Counted from the first letter of the stretch, positions 33,871 through 43,685 are shown. The stretch is 64,000 nt of DNA from SAR202 cluster bacterium (GCA_022448725.1 JAKUTR010000004.1:58158-122157), one strand, 5' to 3'. Program-made: numbers and translations. The notes: a model not told the origin generated them from the letters alone.

Positions 33871-35525
33871 TGTAGGGTCGCTGAGGTACCGGATGATTCA
33901 ACTCCCCGCCTCACTACCGGAGCTGCATCACGGTTTATTACTACGTTGATACACGCTGGAAGACCCGACGAGCCTGCACGATCAAGCACCTGGGGCAAAT
34001 CATCGGCATTAGTTACATACTCTCCATGGGCACCAAGAGCAACAGCGACCTGGTCATAGCGTGAAGACAATAGCTCTGTCTCAATAGTTCTGTCTTCACC
34101 GTACTCACGTAACTGGATCTGGTACTCGGCGTTCCATGCAGAATCGTTGCCCACAACAGCAACAAAATCAAGTCCGTAGCGAACTGCTGTATCTAGCTCC
34201 ATGGCATGGAAACCAAACGTCCCATCTCCAAGCATTGTTACGATTCGTGCGTTGGGACGGGCAAGCCGTGCTGCCATAGCAAACGGGATGGCAGTGCCGA
34301 TTGAGCCCGCGGGACCATTAATGATCCGCGTTGAAGAGGTGATACATGCCTGCGCCCATTGTCCAAACTCACCGCCATCAGAGATAAATATTGATTCATC
34401 GGCACCATCTAAGTACTCCTGCACAGCTTGCGTAACCTCGTAGGAACATAATGGCTCTCCAGGTATTGCCCTCATATTCAACCAACTCTCCGGTTGGTGT
34501 GACACAGCCGAGGACACTTCATCCAACCATTCAGCCTCACTTATCTCTATTTCAGTCGCCACATCTGTAAGCGGTCCCAGCACACTCAGGGGATCTGCCT
34601 TAAATGTGGTTAAGCGTGCACTATCATTAACGTTACGAACCGTACTCTTTAGAACATCTTCGTCTGGATCGATCTGCACTATGCTGGCCTCAGGATCAAT
34701 GGCCTCACCGAGCTGCAACGTGAAATCAAGCTTTTTACCCATCAGAAGTATGAGATCAGCACTGGCCAGTACTTCAGCAAAAGCACCTAATGCTGGATCG
34801 TTTATGCCACGGGGGCTTTCCATAAAGACTACTGGTATGCCTGTAACGTTCCCGAATTTTTTGATTGCATCCGCCGGGTCACCTCGAAGCATCATCGAAC
34901 CAGCCAAAATCAATGGCCGATCTGCAGAAGACAACAGCTGTACCACTTCCTGCAAGTCAACAGCTGCCAGTTCCATCGTAGCCAACGGTTTTCGCTTGAC
35001 CTGAAGCAATACTCCTTCGAGATCATCGACCTCACCATTTATCGCGTCTGCCGGCAAGGCGATATGAACTGGTCCTGGTCGTCCCGACAACGCTATGTCA
35101 AAGGCATTAGCAACATCATCTCCGAGACTCAGGGCGTTTTTTGCTGTCCAAGATGCCTTCGAAACATGGCTAGCCATTTCCGCCTGTTCCATCTCCTGAA
35201 ACGCTCCACGGCCTAACTGAGGTAAAGGTGCATGACCACTAAGCAACACAACCGGTGACTCCGAAACTCGGGCAACATATAAACCGGTAAGTGAGTTCGC
35301 AAAGCCAGGGCCAGCTGTGACCAACGCCACCCCAGGTTGACCCGTAAGGCGACCCCATGCATCCGCCATATGGACAGCAGCAGCTTCTTGTCTAACATGC
35401 ACCAACTTAATCCCTGCATCAATGCATGCGTCGTATACTGGCATAATCTGGTTACCCGACAACGAGAAAATCCGGTCGACTCCTAGATTAGCCAGAGTTT
35501 GTGCTAATAGATCTGCTCCGCGCAT
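33867..35525 (-). CDS. Thiamine-diphosphate enzyme (acetolactate-synthase/oxalyl-CoA-decarboxylase-like)
   Basis: A 552-residue three-domain ThDP enzyme. The pyrimidine-binding domain shows the catalytic glutamate in HVRQEAAAVHMADAWGR (about residue 45), followed by GVALVTAGPGFANSLTG. The middle domain contains PLILAGSMMLRG. The pyrophosphate domain has the GDGTFGFHAMELDTAVRYGLDFVAVVGNDSAWN motif set (GDG...N) near residue 435. Overall it resembles acetolactate synthase, glyoxylate carboligase and oxalyl-CoA decarboxylase; none is certain. It follows the DapA-like gene at 35542 by 16 bases with an AAGGACC ribosome-binding site, so a keto acid from that lyase could be its substrate, which is inference. 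Confidence 0.87.
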   Translation of the reverse strand: MRGADLLAQTLANLGVDRIFSLSGNQIMPVYDACIDAGIKLVHVRQEAAAVHMADAWGRLTGQPGVALVTAGPGFANSLTGLYVARVSESPVVLLSGHAPLPQLGRGAFQEMEQAEMASHVSKASWTAKNALSLGDDVANAFDIALSGRPGPVHIALPADAINGEVDDLEGVLLQVKRKPLATMELAAVDLQEVVQLLSSADRPLILAGSMMLRGDPADAIKKFGNVTGIPVVFMESPRGINDPALGAFAEVLASADLILLMGKKLDFTLQLGEAIDPEASIVQIDPDEDVLKSTVRNVNDSARLTTFKADPLSVLGPLTDVATEIEISEAEWLDEVSSAVSHQPESWLNMRAIPGEPLCSYEVTQAVQEYLDGADESIFISDGGEFGQWAQACITSSTRIINGPAGSIGTAIPFAMAARLARPNARIVTMLGDGTFGFHAMELDTAVRYGLDFVAVVGNDSAWNAEYQIQLREYGEDRTIETELLSSRYDQVAVALGAHGEYVTNADDLPQVLDRAGSSGLPACINVVINRDAAPVVRRGVESSGTSATLH

Positions 35526-35541
35526 AACGGTCCTTATTGCC

Positions 35542-36462
35542 TCACACCCAACCGATTTTTTTCATTGCCTCACGTAGCTCTCCTTCATGCTCAGGACTGA
35601 CCGGTTCTGTAGGCAGTCGGGGAGGACCCGATGGATGACCGACAATATTCATCATTGCTTTGGCGAGACGGTAGCCTCCACCAGTTGCAGATACTTTTGC
35701 AAAGATCGGTGCAAAAACCTCGTCCTCACGCTTTACCATCTCCTCAGCCTCATCGTACTGTCCTGCCGCTAGCAAGTCAGCTACTCTCAAGTCATGAGCT
35801 GGGTATGCAGGCGCAAAAGCGCTTACAATACCGGCTCCTCCATTTTTGAAGCATTTGACATGTTGACCTGAGTTATCGATCACGTTGAAAATGTCGGAAA
35901 ATTCCTTCATCTTGTCGTAGCCGTCCGGGTCAGGGTAATTCCACTTTATTGCAGCAACGTGTTCAGCATCTTTGAGCCGTAACAATGTCTCCGGCTCAAG
36001 AGAATCACACCCAAACCAGTAAGTGTTGTAGATCATAATCCCGATGTCGATGGCATCCGAGATCATTGTAAAGTGCTTTACATACTGATCCTGGTTTGGT
36101 TTATGGTTGTACGGTAGTTCGATCTGCAGACTGTTTGCGCCCATATCTTGCGCGATTTTGGCATCTTCGATAGTCCGAAGGGTATCTTTAGACTTTAGGC
36201 CACACATAACGTTTACACCAGATCCACCTGCGTCTACAACAGTGCGCACGAGATCAGGCCATTCTGTATCCCGGATATCAGGCCCTTGGCCCCATGCAGA
36301 GCAAAGCTTTATCATCGATTTATCAGTTCCCAAACCCTGCTCAACCCACCACTGCGTCAAATCAGTTGCAGCAGCCAAGTCTAGTGCGTAATTGTTATCG
36401 AAGGGCGTTGGGACAGCGACCGACACGCCTCGCATGATCTTTCTGAGTTCCTCGCGATTCAT
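35542..36462 (-). CDS. DapA-like class I aldolase/lyase, paralogue 1
   Basis: A 306-residue dihydrodipicolinate-synthase-family barrel. The Schiff-base lysine is in AAIKWNYPD (about residue 165) and the catalytic tyrosine in IMIYNTYWFG (about 138). The arginine that follows the tyrosine in true DapA (YNxPxRT) is absent, and the GTTGE loop is replaced by SAWGQGP. It is therefore probably a sugar-acid or keto-acid lyase and not a lysine-biosynthesis enzyme. The ATG at 36462 is chosen because GGAGGAGACC sits just before it; an ATG four codons earlier overlaps that site. It heads a two-gene unit with the ThDP enzyme and is divergent from the lipoprotein gene. Confidence 0.88.
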   Translation of the reverse strand: MNREELRKIMRGVSVAVPTPFDNNYALDLAAATDLTQWWVEQGLGTDKSMIKLCSAWGQGPDIRDTEWPDLVRTVVDAGGSGVNVMCGLKSKDTLRTIEDAKIAQDMGANSLQIELPYNHKPNQDQYVKHFTMISDAIDIGIMIYNTYWFGCDSLEPETLLRLKDAEHVAAIKWNYPDPDGYDKMKEFSDIFNVIDNSGQHVKCFKNGGAGIVSAFAPAYPAHDLRVADLLAAGQYDEAEEMVKREDEVFAPIFAKVSATGGGYRLAKAMMNIVGHPSGPPRLPTEPVSPEHEGELREAMKKIGWV

Positions 36463-36570
36463 GGTCTCCTCCATTTGTTCTTTCCTAATGACACCGTAAC
36501 ATCGGGCAAGGTGGCGATCAAGAAAGAGGTATGATTCACCACCGTAAACGCAAGACGGCGACTTAATACG

Positions 36571-36576
36571 TATAAT
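36571..36576 (+). promoter_or_regulatory. -10 element (TATAAT) ahead of the lipoprotein gene
   Basis: A perfect TATAAT lies 23 bases before the ATG at 36600. The -35 region (around 36548) matches the consensus poorly, so an activator may be needed. Confidence 0.45.
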
Positions 36577-36599
36577 GCCAACATCAAGGTGGTACCTCG

Positions 36600-37409
36600 A
36601 TGATCAAACTCACTTGTGCGCTGTTAATTACTGTCCTTCCACTGTTGCTCAGTTGTGGTTCCAAGGAAGACCCTTTCGCCATCGGTGACAGGATGTCTCC
36701 CACTACTGTTCCCACTCAAAAGGCTGTTACTGGAAACCAAGCGGGCTCAACTCCCATAGCGACTCCTACAGCAGGACCTCGGTCAACTGAGAGGAAGGAA
36801 CCAACAAAAGATGAACTTATCAAGTTCGCACAGTGGGAGGATAATCGTATCAAGTTGGCCAATTGGGTAGCAGCGTACCTTATAGCCCATGGCCTCGATC
36901 ACCCAGTTCGGCTAATAGATGTAGAAGATGGCCGTTATGAGGATCTTTTCAAAACGAACGATGTAGACATTGTGATGGAAGCTGACAACGAATGGGCAAA
37001 ACAACAAATTGATTCTGGGGTAGCAACCTCCATAGGAACTGTTGTGACGGGTGAATCCACATCAACATTGCTTATTCATAACTCTCTAATCGATCGCGCA
37101 CCGGGGGTTGTAGAATTTCTCCATAGTTATGGGTTCGACAAGGAGGATTTTGCATCTCGAGCGGCAACCATTCGAGGTGGACGCCTGGCTAGAACAGCAG
37201 GGATAGTGGGCCTCACATTTATCAAGCGCAACGAACAAGTCTGGACCCTATGGGTCACACCTGAAGAGGCAGATGCTGTTCGAGAAGAGATGCAGGACGG
37301 AAACATCGGACTTTGCAGAGAATGGGAAGTATACGCACCAAACGATTCTGGAAATCAACGAACACGTGTCTGTATAGATGATCCCTCGAAACATGGTGGG
37401 AACTATTAG
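36600..37409 (+). CDS. Lipoprotein, possibly an OpuAC-type substrate-binding protein
   Basis: A 269-residue exported lipoprotein. The signal sequence IKLTCALLITVLPLLLSC ends in a lipobox (LLSC, cysteine at residue 19). A threonine- and proline-rich linker runs to about residue 75. The rest has features of a periplasmic binding fold: AYLIAHGLDHPVRLIDVEDG, then DVDIVMEADNEWAKQQ, and RAPGVVEFLHSYGFDKEDF, which recall glycine-betaine-binding OpuAC proteins. That likeness is weak and is my inference. No ABC permease or ATPase gene is next to it, so it may be an orphan. AAGGTGG precedes the ATG by seven bases. Confidence 0.68.
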   Translation: MIKLTCALLITVLPLLLSCGSKEDPFAIGDRMSPTTVPTQKAVTGNQAGSTPIATPTAGPRSTERKEPTKDELIKFAQWEDNRIKLANWVAAYLIAHGLDHPVRLIDVEDGRYEDLFKTNDVDIVMEADNEWAKQQIDSGVATSIGTVVTGESTSTLLIHNSLIDRAPGVVEFLHSYGFDKEDFASRAATIRGGRLARTAGIVGLTFIKRNEQVWTLWVTPEEADAVREEMQDGNIGLCREWEVYAPNDSGNQRTRVCIDDPSKHGGNY

Positions 37410-37458
37410 AATCACCGTCTCCTAGAGTAGAGAGCAGGTGAAGGTGGTATCTTCCGAG

Positions 37459-38391
37459 TTATCCTTTGACTGGCCAGCCCAGTCCTCGGAAAATCTCGCG
37501 TAGTTCATCCATCAGCTTATCTGACACCCAATGAGAAGGTTCGCGGGTTTCGCCACAATCCTGCCCCACGACTTTCATGTAAGCTTTTAGATGCTGATAG
37601 CCACCAGACTCCTCTTTGACCTTTGTACGCCAGACACCAAGTCGCCCATTTACGCGGTCAATCTCTGCTTGTGCCTCGTCATATTTGCCTGCTTCCATAA
37701 GTTCCCACACTTTAAGCTCATGGGGAGCATAGGCGGTCGCATCCGAGGTTATATATCCTCTCCCTCCAAGCTGATGACACAAAACGGGCTTACCACCATT
37801 GTTGATTACGTTAAAGATGTGCGAGTACTGCTTCATCTCCTCGTATTCCCTGTCGGGAGGGGCAGAGTACTTCAAAGCAACGATGTTCTCCGCATCCTTC
37901 AAGCGCATCATCGTCTCCGGCGTGATGCCTGGGCATCCCCACCAAAAAGTGTTGTAGATCATAATGCCTACATCGTCAACACCATCTGAAAGATCAGTGA
38001 AGAAGCGCACATAGTCATCTTGATTCGGATGGTTAAAAAATGGCAGATCAACTTGAAGGCCTACAATCCCAAGGTCTCGCGCCTTTTTGGCATCCTCGAT
38101 CGCCAAGTACGTGCTGCTCTTTGTCTTTACGGCAGCCATGAAGTTTGCGTCAGGAGCGGCGTTGACACTTGTACGGATGACTCCTTCCCATTCCTCGTCG
38201 GTCATACTGGGCCCTTCACCTCCAGCGGCACAAACTTTCAGTGGGGCAGTATTTGTACCGAGCCCTTGCTCAACCCACCACTGTGTCACTTCCGTAATTC
38301 GCCCGTAGTCAATCTTGCCGGTCTTGTCCATGGGTGTGGGCGTAGTAACTAGTACACCCTGGATACGCTGTTGTAAATCTTGTCGGTTCAT
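37459..38391 (-). CDS. DapA-like class I aldolase/lyase, paralogue 2
   Basis: A 310-residue member of the same subgroup as the genes at 35542, 38528 and 58748. Lysine lies in VALKYSAPP (about residue 164) and tyrosine in IMIYNTFWWG (about 138). The substrate loop reads CAAGGEGPSMTDEEW, and as in paralogue 1 the DapA arginine is missing. The repeated N-terminus MNR(Q/D/E) and the TPTPMD block show that the set arose by duplication. AGAGAGG precedes the ATG. Spacing to the next DapA-like gene upstream is 136 bases, so it may have its own promoter. The natural substrate is unknown. Confidence 0.88.
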   Translation of the reverse strand: MNRQDLQQRIQGVLVTTPTPMDKTGKIDYGRITEVTQWWVEQGLGTNTAPLKVCAAGGEGPSMTDEEWEGVIRTSVNAAPDANFMAAVKTKSSTYLAIEDAKKARDLGIVGLQVDLPFFNHPNQDDYVRFFTDLSDGVDDVGIMIYNTFWWGCPGITPETMMRLKDAENIVALKYSAPPDREYEEMKQYSHIFNVINNGGKPVLCHQLGGRGYITSDATAYAPHELKVWELMEAGKYDEAQAEIDRVNGRLGVWRTKVKEESGGYQHLKAYMKVVGQDCGETREPSHWVSDKLMDELREIFRGLGWPVKG

Positions 38392-38527
38392 GTTCCTCTC
38401 TTGCTCATTGGTTTTTTAACTGCTGCGGAATAATAACGCACGGTTGGTACAGCCGCAATGAAGGTCTCCCACCACATGATTGATAAGAAACCTACCTTAA
38501 ATAGGATCGTCAATCTATACGATCACT

Positions 38528-39469
38528 CTAAAGCGTCCAACCCAACTCGTTAAGAACGCTCTTCGCTTCTACGATTTCATCCTCTGAGCAGCGAAGAGTT
38601 GGGGGTCGGGTCGGACCTGCAGAGTTGCCCATTGCTTCCATTAAACCTTTGCCTTGACGGTAACCACCAGACTTGGCACTAGTTTTAGCAAGCCATGGCC
38701 CTAAGACACTGCCAACGTGATCTTTCTCGGCCTGCGCCTCATCATATTTACCATCTTCCAGAAGAGTCCAAACCTTAAGATCATGTTGAGGATACACAGC
38801 AATCCAAGGACTAATGTAACCTCTGCCACCATTCTGATGGCATCTAACAGGCTGGCCTGAGTTATCAATAACGTTAAAGGTATCCGCAAACTCGCGCATG
38901 TCTTCATACTCGATATCAGTTCCTTCGGGCGCACTCCATTTCAAAGCCACAACATGCTCTGCATCCTTGAGTTGCAACATTGTCTCAGGGCGTATCGCCT
39001 CAACCGAAGGGTCTGAAGAGAACCAATGGGTGTTGTATATCATGATGCCTATGTCGATCGCGTCCGAGATATCGCTGAAAAAACGAACACAGTCATCTTG
39101 GTTCGCATGATGCATGAACGGTATATCAATCTGAAGACCTATTGCACCAAGATCCTGAGCCTTCTTGGCGTCTTCGATCGTATGTAAGGTGTTTTTCGTC
39201 TTTAAAGCACAAATAACTTTGGTGTCACTAGGAGCAGCCCGGACCACTGTACGTAACAGATGAGGCCACTCGTCATCACTTAGGTCCGGCCCCTCCCCCA
39301 TCGCGGCCGACGTCTTTAGAGGAGACGTGCCAGTACCCAATCCTTGGTCGACCCACCACTGGGTTAGCTCGTATGTCCGTGCAAGGTCGAGATTAAATTC
39401 ATCATCCATTGGGGTTGGGATTGTGACAATCGTGCCACCAATCATCGTCTTAAGTTCGTCGCGATTCAT
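38528..39469 (-). CDS. DapA-like class I aldolase/lyase, paralogue 3
   Basis: A 313-residue paralogue adjacent to and in line with paralogue 2. The lysine is in VALKWSAPEG (about residue 168) and the tyrosine in IMIYNTHWFSSD (about 138). There is a short insertion after the tyrosine (SSDPSVEAIRPE) compared with the others. The substrate loop is SAAMGEGPDLSDDEW. The GGAGG ribosome-binding site before the ATG at 39469 is strong. The divergence between neighbouring copies points to an old duplication with different specificities, which is inference. Confidence 0.88.
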   Translation of the reverse strand: MNRDELKTMIGGTIVTIPTPMDDEFNLDLARTYELTQWWVDQGLGTGTSPLKTSAAMGEGPDLSDDEWPHLLRTVVRAAPSDTKVICALKTKNTLHTIEDAKKAQDLGAIGLQIDIPFMHHANQDDCVRFFSDISDAIDIGIMIYNTHWFSSDPSVEAIRPETMLQLKDAEHVVALKWSAPEGTDIEYEDMREFADTFNVIDNSGQPVRCHQNGGRGYISPWIAVYPQHDLKVWTLLEDGKYDEAQAEKDHVGSVLGPWLAKTSAKSGGYRQGKGLMEAMGNSAGPTRPPTLRCSEDEIVEAKSVLNELGWTL

Positions 39470-39637
39470 CGTTTTACCTCCGGGTAAGGGCTAGTACTCA
39501 TCCTAATCTTACCTGCAGTATCGGCACAGCTATAGCAGGTGTCAAGCGGTAATAGAAGGGATGCAGTCGCCTGTGAAGAAAACTTCCTGATCTATCCCTT
39601 ATGCCCGGAGGATATACCACATACCTCAACGCGGTAA

Positions 39638-39679
39638 AAGCAGAGAGGACACCCTTGCTGAAGGGTGTCCTCTCTGCTT
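39638..39679 (-). terminator. Rho-independent terminator of rplY
   Basis: A perfect 19-pair inverted repeat (39638-39656 with 39661-39679) closes a four-base loop. Read on the minus strand it is followed by TTTTACC, so it should end rplY transcripts 35 bases after that gene. There is no convergent gene that would also need it. Confidence 0.8.
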
Positions 39680-39713
39680 CGTAACTTATATTTCTCAGCT
39701 AGCTAATACAGCG

Positions 39714-40406
39714 CTACTCAGCCCCTTCAGGCCCTGCTCCCTCATCTGCGTCACCATCTCCCTCTTCACCCTCAGCAAGTTCGCCTTCCTCACCCTCAGC
39801 AAGTTCGCCTTCCTCTAGTTCAGTCTCAGGCTCGGCCTCAATCCTAGGTGCAAGGACTCTAGCAACCACGTCGTCGTCTTCAAGAAGAATCTGAGCGCCT
39901 TCAGGCACCTCGATGGCCGACATCAATACTACATCTCCAAATTCAAGAAGCCCCTCGATAGAAACACTCAACTGCTCAGGCATCTCAAGGGGTAGTGCTT
40001 CAACTGGTAAAGTTGGAGTCGGCTGTATAACGGTACCACCTTGTTCACGCGCTGCTGGCGATTCGCCCAACAACGTCAGTGGTACCTCGGCTGTGATTTT
40101 CTGAGACACGTCTACACGCATAAAATCAACGTGTAAAATCTCCTCACTCACAGGGTGCCGCTGAACTTCTCGGATAAGGCACACGTCCTTATCTTTCGTT
40201 CCCTCAACAGCAACCGTTACTGCTATGTTCGCGCCCGCTTTTGGAACGAGCCTGCCTATCTCCAGCCTTTCACCCTGAAGAGTTAATGCTTCAGCATTTT
40301 GACCGTACATGTGAGCAGGAACAAACCCGTCTCTTCTCAACTGGCCAAGCTTTTTCCCCAGCACACTACGTGGTGCAAGCGTTATCTCTAAATTCTCTCT
40401 CGCCAT
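39714..40406 (-). CDS. rplY: 50S ribosomal protein L25 (CTC type)
   Basis: A 5S-rRNA-binding ribosomal protein of the longer CTC form. Residues 1-95 form the L25 domain, with ITLAPRSVLGKKLGQLRRDG at the start and HVDFMRVDVSQKITAEVPL later. Residues about 95-185 form the TL5/CTC C-terminal domain (ISIEGLLEFGDVVLMSAIEVPEG-type block). The last 40 residues are extremely acidic and contain two copies of an eight-residue unit (GELAEGEE). The gene has a hairpin in its leader and a strong terminator behind it. GAGGAAG precedes the ATG. Length of 230 residues is normal for CTC proteins. Confidence 0.94.
   Translation of the reverse strand: MARENLEITLAPRSVLGKKLGQLRRDGFVPAHMYGQNAEALTLQGERLEIGRLVPKAGANIAVTVAVEGTKDKDVCLIREVQRHPVSEEILHVDFMRVDVSQKITAEVPLTLLGESPAAREQGGTVIQPTPTLPVEALPLEMPEQLSVSIEGLLEFGDVVLMSAIEVPEGAQILLEDDDVVARVLAPRIEAEPETELEEGELAEGEEGELAEGEEGDGDADEGAGPEGAE
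39767..39814. repeat. Two perfect 24-base tandem copies within rplY
   Basis: Positions 39767-39790 and 39791-39814 are identical. They encode the duplicated acidic unit in the tail of L25. Identity at the DNA level suggests a recent slippage event. Confidence 0.85.
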
Positions 40407-40433
40407 ACTCGAACTTCCTCTTTAACGTAGAGC

Positions 40434-40454
40434 GACCCCGAGGGGTTCGGGGTC
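40434..40454 (-). promoter_or_regulatory. Hairpin in the rplY leader, behind a probable promoter
   Basis: Eight perfect G/C-rich pairs (40434-40441 with 40447-40454) enclose a five-base loop, 27 bases ahead of the rplY ATG. On the minus strand a TAGAAT -10 hexamer at 40463-40468 would start transcription just before the hairpin. It could stabilise the RNA or act in autoregulation; this is inference. Confidence 0.4.
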
Positions 40455-40639
40455 ACGAGTCCATTCTAACATAATGAGGTTGCACTCACGATAATAACAA
40501 CACCTATGTAACTCCCTATCTCCATAATTATTGTACCCTTGCTAACGGAAACCCAATATCGATCTCGTTCAGAAATAGTTGGACAGTTCCCTGTTCCTTC
40601 GGACCCCACACCAGCTAATCGCGCATCCTGGGCAGCGGG

Positions 40640-40648
40640 TGCTAGAAT
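40640..40648 (+). promoter_or_regulatory. Extended -10 promoter ahead of uvrA
   Basis: TGC followed by TAGAAT at 40643-40648 makes an extended -10 element, placing the transcript start about 36 bases before the uvrA ATG. No LexA-type operator is evident nearby. Confidence 0.42.
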
Positions 40649-40691
40649 GCATACTAATTCCATGATCAGTTAACCTCCCCGGAGTCTATGC

Positions 40692-43685
40692 ATGCCGCTT
40701 GAGAACATCGTCGTTCGGGGCGCCCGCGAGCATAACCTGAAGAACATCGACGTTACTATCCCACGAGAAAAACTCGTAGTTATAACGGGTGTGTCGGGAT
40801 CAGGTAAGAGTTCTCTCGCATTCGACACAATCTACGCTGAAGGGCAGCGACGTTACGTAGAATCTTTGTCTGCCTACGCACGGCAATTCCTAGGCCGTAT
40901 GGACAAACCAGAAGTGGATTACATAGAAGGCCTGTCACCTTCCATTTCGATTGACCAAAAAGGCGTTTCTCGTAATCCCCGTTCAACTGTAGGTACTGTC
41001 ACCGAAGTTTTTGATTATCTTCGACTACTGTTCGCTCGAGTCGGTCATCCGCATTGCTACAAGTGCGGACGTACAGTGGAGAGTCAGACCGTTCAGCAAA
41101 TGGTTGATGCAATTATTTCCTTACCAGATAAATCACGAATCCAGATCTTAGCCCCAATGGTCCGTCGCAGAAAGGGCGAACACAAAGAGGTTTTTGAAAA
41201 CGCCCAATCGGCTGGATTTGTTCGAGTCAGGGTGAACGGGGAGGTGCATGAACTCTCTGAGCGATTCAACCTTGACAAGAGGAAGTGGCACTCTATCGAA
41301 GTAATCGTTGATCGTCTTGTAGTGAGTGAGCGCCTAGAGCATAGCAGAATAGCTGACTCGGTCGAAGCAGCCCTCAAATTAACTGGAGGGACGGTGCTCG
41401 TATCAGTTTCAGAGGACGAGGAGCTACTATTTTCTGAACACTTCGCATGTGTCAATTGCAATATCAGTCTAGGTGAACTTGAGCCGCGCACCTTTAGTTT
41501 CAACAACCCCCACGGGGCATGTTCCAAGTGTGCTGGACTGGGATACAAGCTAGAAGTCGATCCCGACCTAGTAATCCCAGACCACAACATCAGTATCGAG
41601 GCAGGTGCAATCTCACCTTGGATGCGCTCTGGAACTTCCGATACATGGTTGATGAGCGTACTACATTCCGTAGCACAGAAGTATGGTTTTTCTACTGCGG
41701 AACCTGTGAAGGATATGACTACAGAGCAGTTCGATGTTTTACTCCATGGAGTTAAGGGCAAGAAGATCCGAGTCAGGCACCGAAGCAAGCGAGGACGGGT
41801 ACATGAGTGGGCAGCAGCATTTGAGGGAGTCGTCGACAATCTTGAACGACGATATCGTCAAACCGAGTCCGACCAAGTCAGGACTGAAATTGAACGATAC
41901 ATGTCTCAGCGAATTTGCCAATCTTGCAATGGTCAGCGCCTACGTCCCGAAGCGCTAGCCGTCACGATTGGGGGCCACAACATCATTGACGTAACAAGCA
42001 AATCTATCGAAGAAGCGCTTCAGTGGATTGCTGCACTTGGGGGTAACGTAACCAAGTCAACTAACGGGACCAGTGTATTCCCGGAAAGCGAATCTATCAC
42101 GGGTGTTACCAATCAATTTGTCAGTGTGCAGAACTCTAAATTAGCGGATCCATCTACTTCGCCAAACTCTGGGCCTATCAAGCCTCTAACTGAACGGGAA
42201 ATGACCATCGCCTCTCAGGCGCTAAAAGAGATAGAGGCAAGGCTAAGGTTTTTGTATGACATTGGACTAGATTACCTAACATTGGAACGAACAGCATCAA
42301 CTCTTAGTGGGGGAGAAGCCCAGCGTATTAGACTAGCTACACAAATCGGATCAGGGCTCATCGGTGTTCTCTACGTCTGTGATGAACCGTCAGTGGGACT
42401 ACATCCTGCTGACGATTATCGCCTTATTCAAACACTCCTGCGACTCCGTGACTTAGGTAACACTGTACTCATTGTGGAGCATGATGAAGCAATCATGCGG
42501 GCCGCAGACCATATTGTCGATATGGGCCCAGGTGCCGGGGAATTTGGCGGCAAAGTGATAGTGACAGGTCCGATACAGGACATTATCAACTGTGAAGAGT
42601 CCATAACTGGCCAATACCTAGGCTTACGCAAACAGATCCCTGTGCCTGACAAAGTGAGACCTGGCAATGGAAGCGCTCTGGTTATCAATGGTGCGCGAGA
42701 AAATAATTTAAAGGATCTTAAAGTAAAGATCCCACTTAGCAAATTGGTATGCGTCACCGGTGTATCAGGGTCAGGTAAAAGTACTCTGATAAACGAGATT
42801 CTGTACAAAAAACTAGCCCAGAAACTTAACAAGTCCCGTGAGAGACCTGGTGAGGTAGGAGAAATTATAGGCGCAGAATTCATTGATAAAGTCGTGAACA
42901 TCGACCAATCTGCTATTGGGCGTACTCCCCGAAGTAACCCCGCCACATACACGGGCACCTTCACTCCTATACGAGAGTTGTTCGCAACCGTACCTGAAGC
43001 CCGGATACGAGGATACAAGGCTGGCCGTTTCTCTTTTAATGTTAAAGGAGGCCGTTGCGAGGCATGTTCTGGCGACGGTTACATTCAAATTGAGATGCAG
43101 TTTCTTCCTGATGTAACTGTTCCATGCGAAGTATGTGATGGCCAGCGTTACAACCGGGAAGCGTTAGAAATCAGATGGAAGAATAAGACTATCGCTGAGG
43201 TGCTGAACATGACGGTTACCGAAGCCCTCGAACATTTCTCAAACATCCCTCGGTTAAACAAAAAGCTTCAAACTATGTACGACGTCGGCCTGGGGTACAT
43301 CAGGCTTGGCCAACCTGCAACCACCTTAAGCGGAGGCGAGGCCCAGCGAGTCAAGCTAGCCACTGAACTTTCAAAACGAGCTACTGGCAACACCTTATAT
43401 ATCTTGGATGAACCTACCACCGGGCTATCGTTCGAGGACTGTGCGTATCTACTAAGAGTACTCCATAGGCTAGTTGACTCCGGCAACACTGTTATTCTCA
43501 TAGAACATCATCTGGACCTTATAAAGAACGCAGATTGGATAATTGACTTGGGGCCAGGAGCGGGTGACCGAGGAGGCGAGATTGTGGCCGAAGGGACACC
43601 ATCAGACCTTGCTAGTATGGATCATTCAACAACTGGCCAGTACTTGAAGAAAATCTTCGACAATTTCAAGGTCGCCGCCGTTTAA
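40692..43685 (+). CDS. uvrA: Excinuclease ABC subunit A
   Basis: The damage-recognition ATPase of nucleotide excision repair. Both ABC ATPase modules are complete, with Walker [15 protein letters not shown] near residue 34 and [14 protein letters not shown] near 692, and two signature motifs [12 protein letters not shown] and [12 protein letters not shown]. Zinc sites are visible as CVNC/CSKC, CQSC and CEAC/CEVC. The protein is 997 residues, longer than the usual 940-950. About 49 extra residues (roughly 450-498, serine- and threonine-rich) sit before the first signature region ([19 protein letters not shown]). This looks like a disordered loop. The gene is monocistronic. Confidence 0.97.
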   Translation: MPLENIVVRGAREHNLKNIDVTIPREKLVVITGVSGSGKSSLAFDTIYAEGQRRYVESLSAYARQFLGRMDKPEVDYIEGLSPSISIDQKGVSRNPRSTVGTVTEVFDYLRLLFARVGHPHCYKCGRTVESQTVQQMVDAIISLPDKSRIQILAPMVRRRKGEHKEVFENAQSAGFVRVRVNGEVHELSERFNLDKRKWHSIEVIVDRLVVSERLEHSRIADSVEAALKLTGGTVLVSVSEDEELLFSEHFACVNCNISLGELEPRTFSFNNPHGACSKCAGLGYKLEVDPDLVIPDHNISIEAGAISPWMRSGTSDTWLMSVLHSVAQKYGFSTAEPVKDMTTEQFDVLLHGVKGKKIRVRHRSKRGRVHEWAAAFEGVVDNLERRYRQTESDQVRTEIERYMSQRICQSCNGQRLRPEALAVTIGGHNIIDVTSKSIEEALQWIAALGGNVTKSTNGTSVFPESESITGVTNQFVSVQNSKLADPSTSPNSGPIKPLTEREMTIASQALKEIEARLRFLYDIGLDYLTLERTASTLSGGEAQRIRLATQIGSGLIGVLYVCDEPSVGLHPADDYRLIQTLLRLRDLGNTVLIVEHDEAIMRAADHIVDMGPGAGEFGGKVIVTGPIQDIINCEESITGQYLGLRKQIPVPDKVRPGNGSALVINGARENNLKDLKVKIPLSKLVCVTGVSGSGKSTLINEILYKKLAQKLNKSRERPGEVGEIIGAEFIDKVVNIDQSAIGRTPRSNPATYTGTFTPIRELFATVPEARIRGYKAGRFSFNVKGGRCEACSGDGYIQIEMQFLPDVTVPCEVCDGQRYNREALEIRWKNKTIAEVLNMTVTEALEHFSNIPRLNKKLQTMYDVGLGYIRLGQPATTLSGGEAQRVKLATELSKRATGNTLYILDEPTTGLSFEDCAYLLRVLHRLVDSGNTVILIEHHLDLIKNADWIIDLGPGAGDRGGEIVAEGTPSDLASMDHSTTGQYLKKIFDNFKVAAV

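Noticed and set aside
40466..40663. A 65-codon minus-strand frame upstream of uvrA/rplY
   Set aside because: No ribosome-binding site, no family resemblance, and it covers the likely rplY and uvrA promoters.
40702..40715. GAAC-N6-GTTC at the start of uvrA as a LexA operator
   Set aside because: The spacing does not match the known N4 Gram-positive-type box and it lies inside the coding region.
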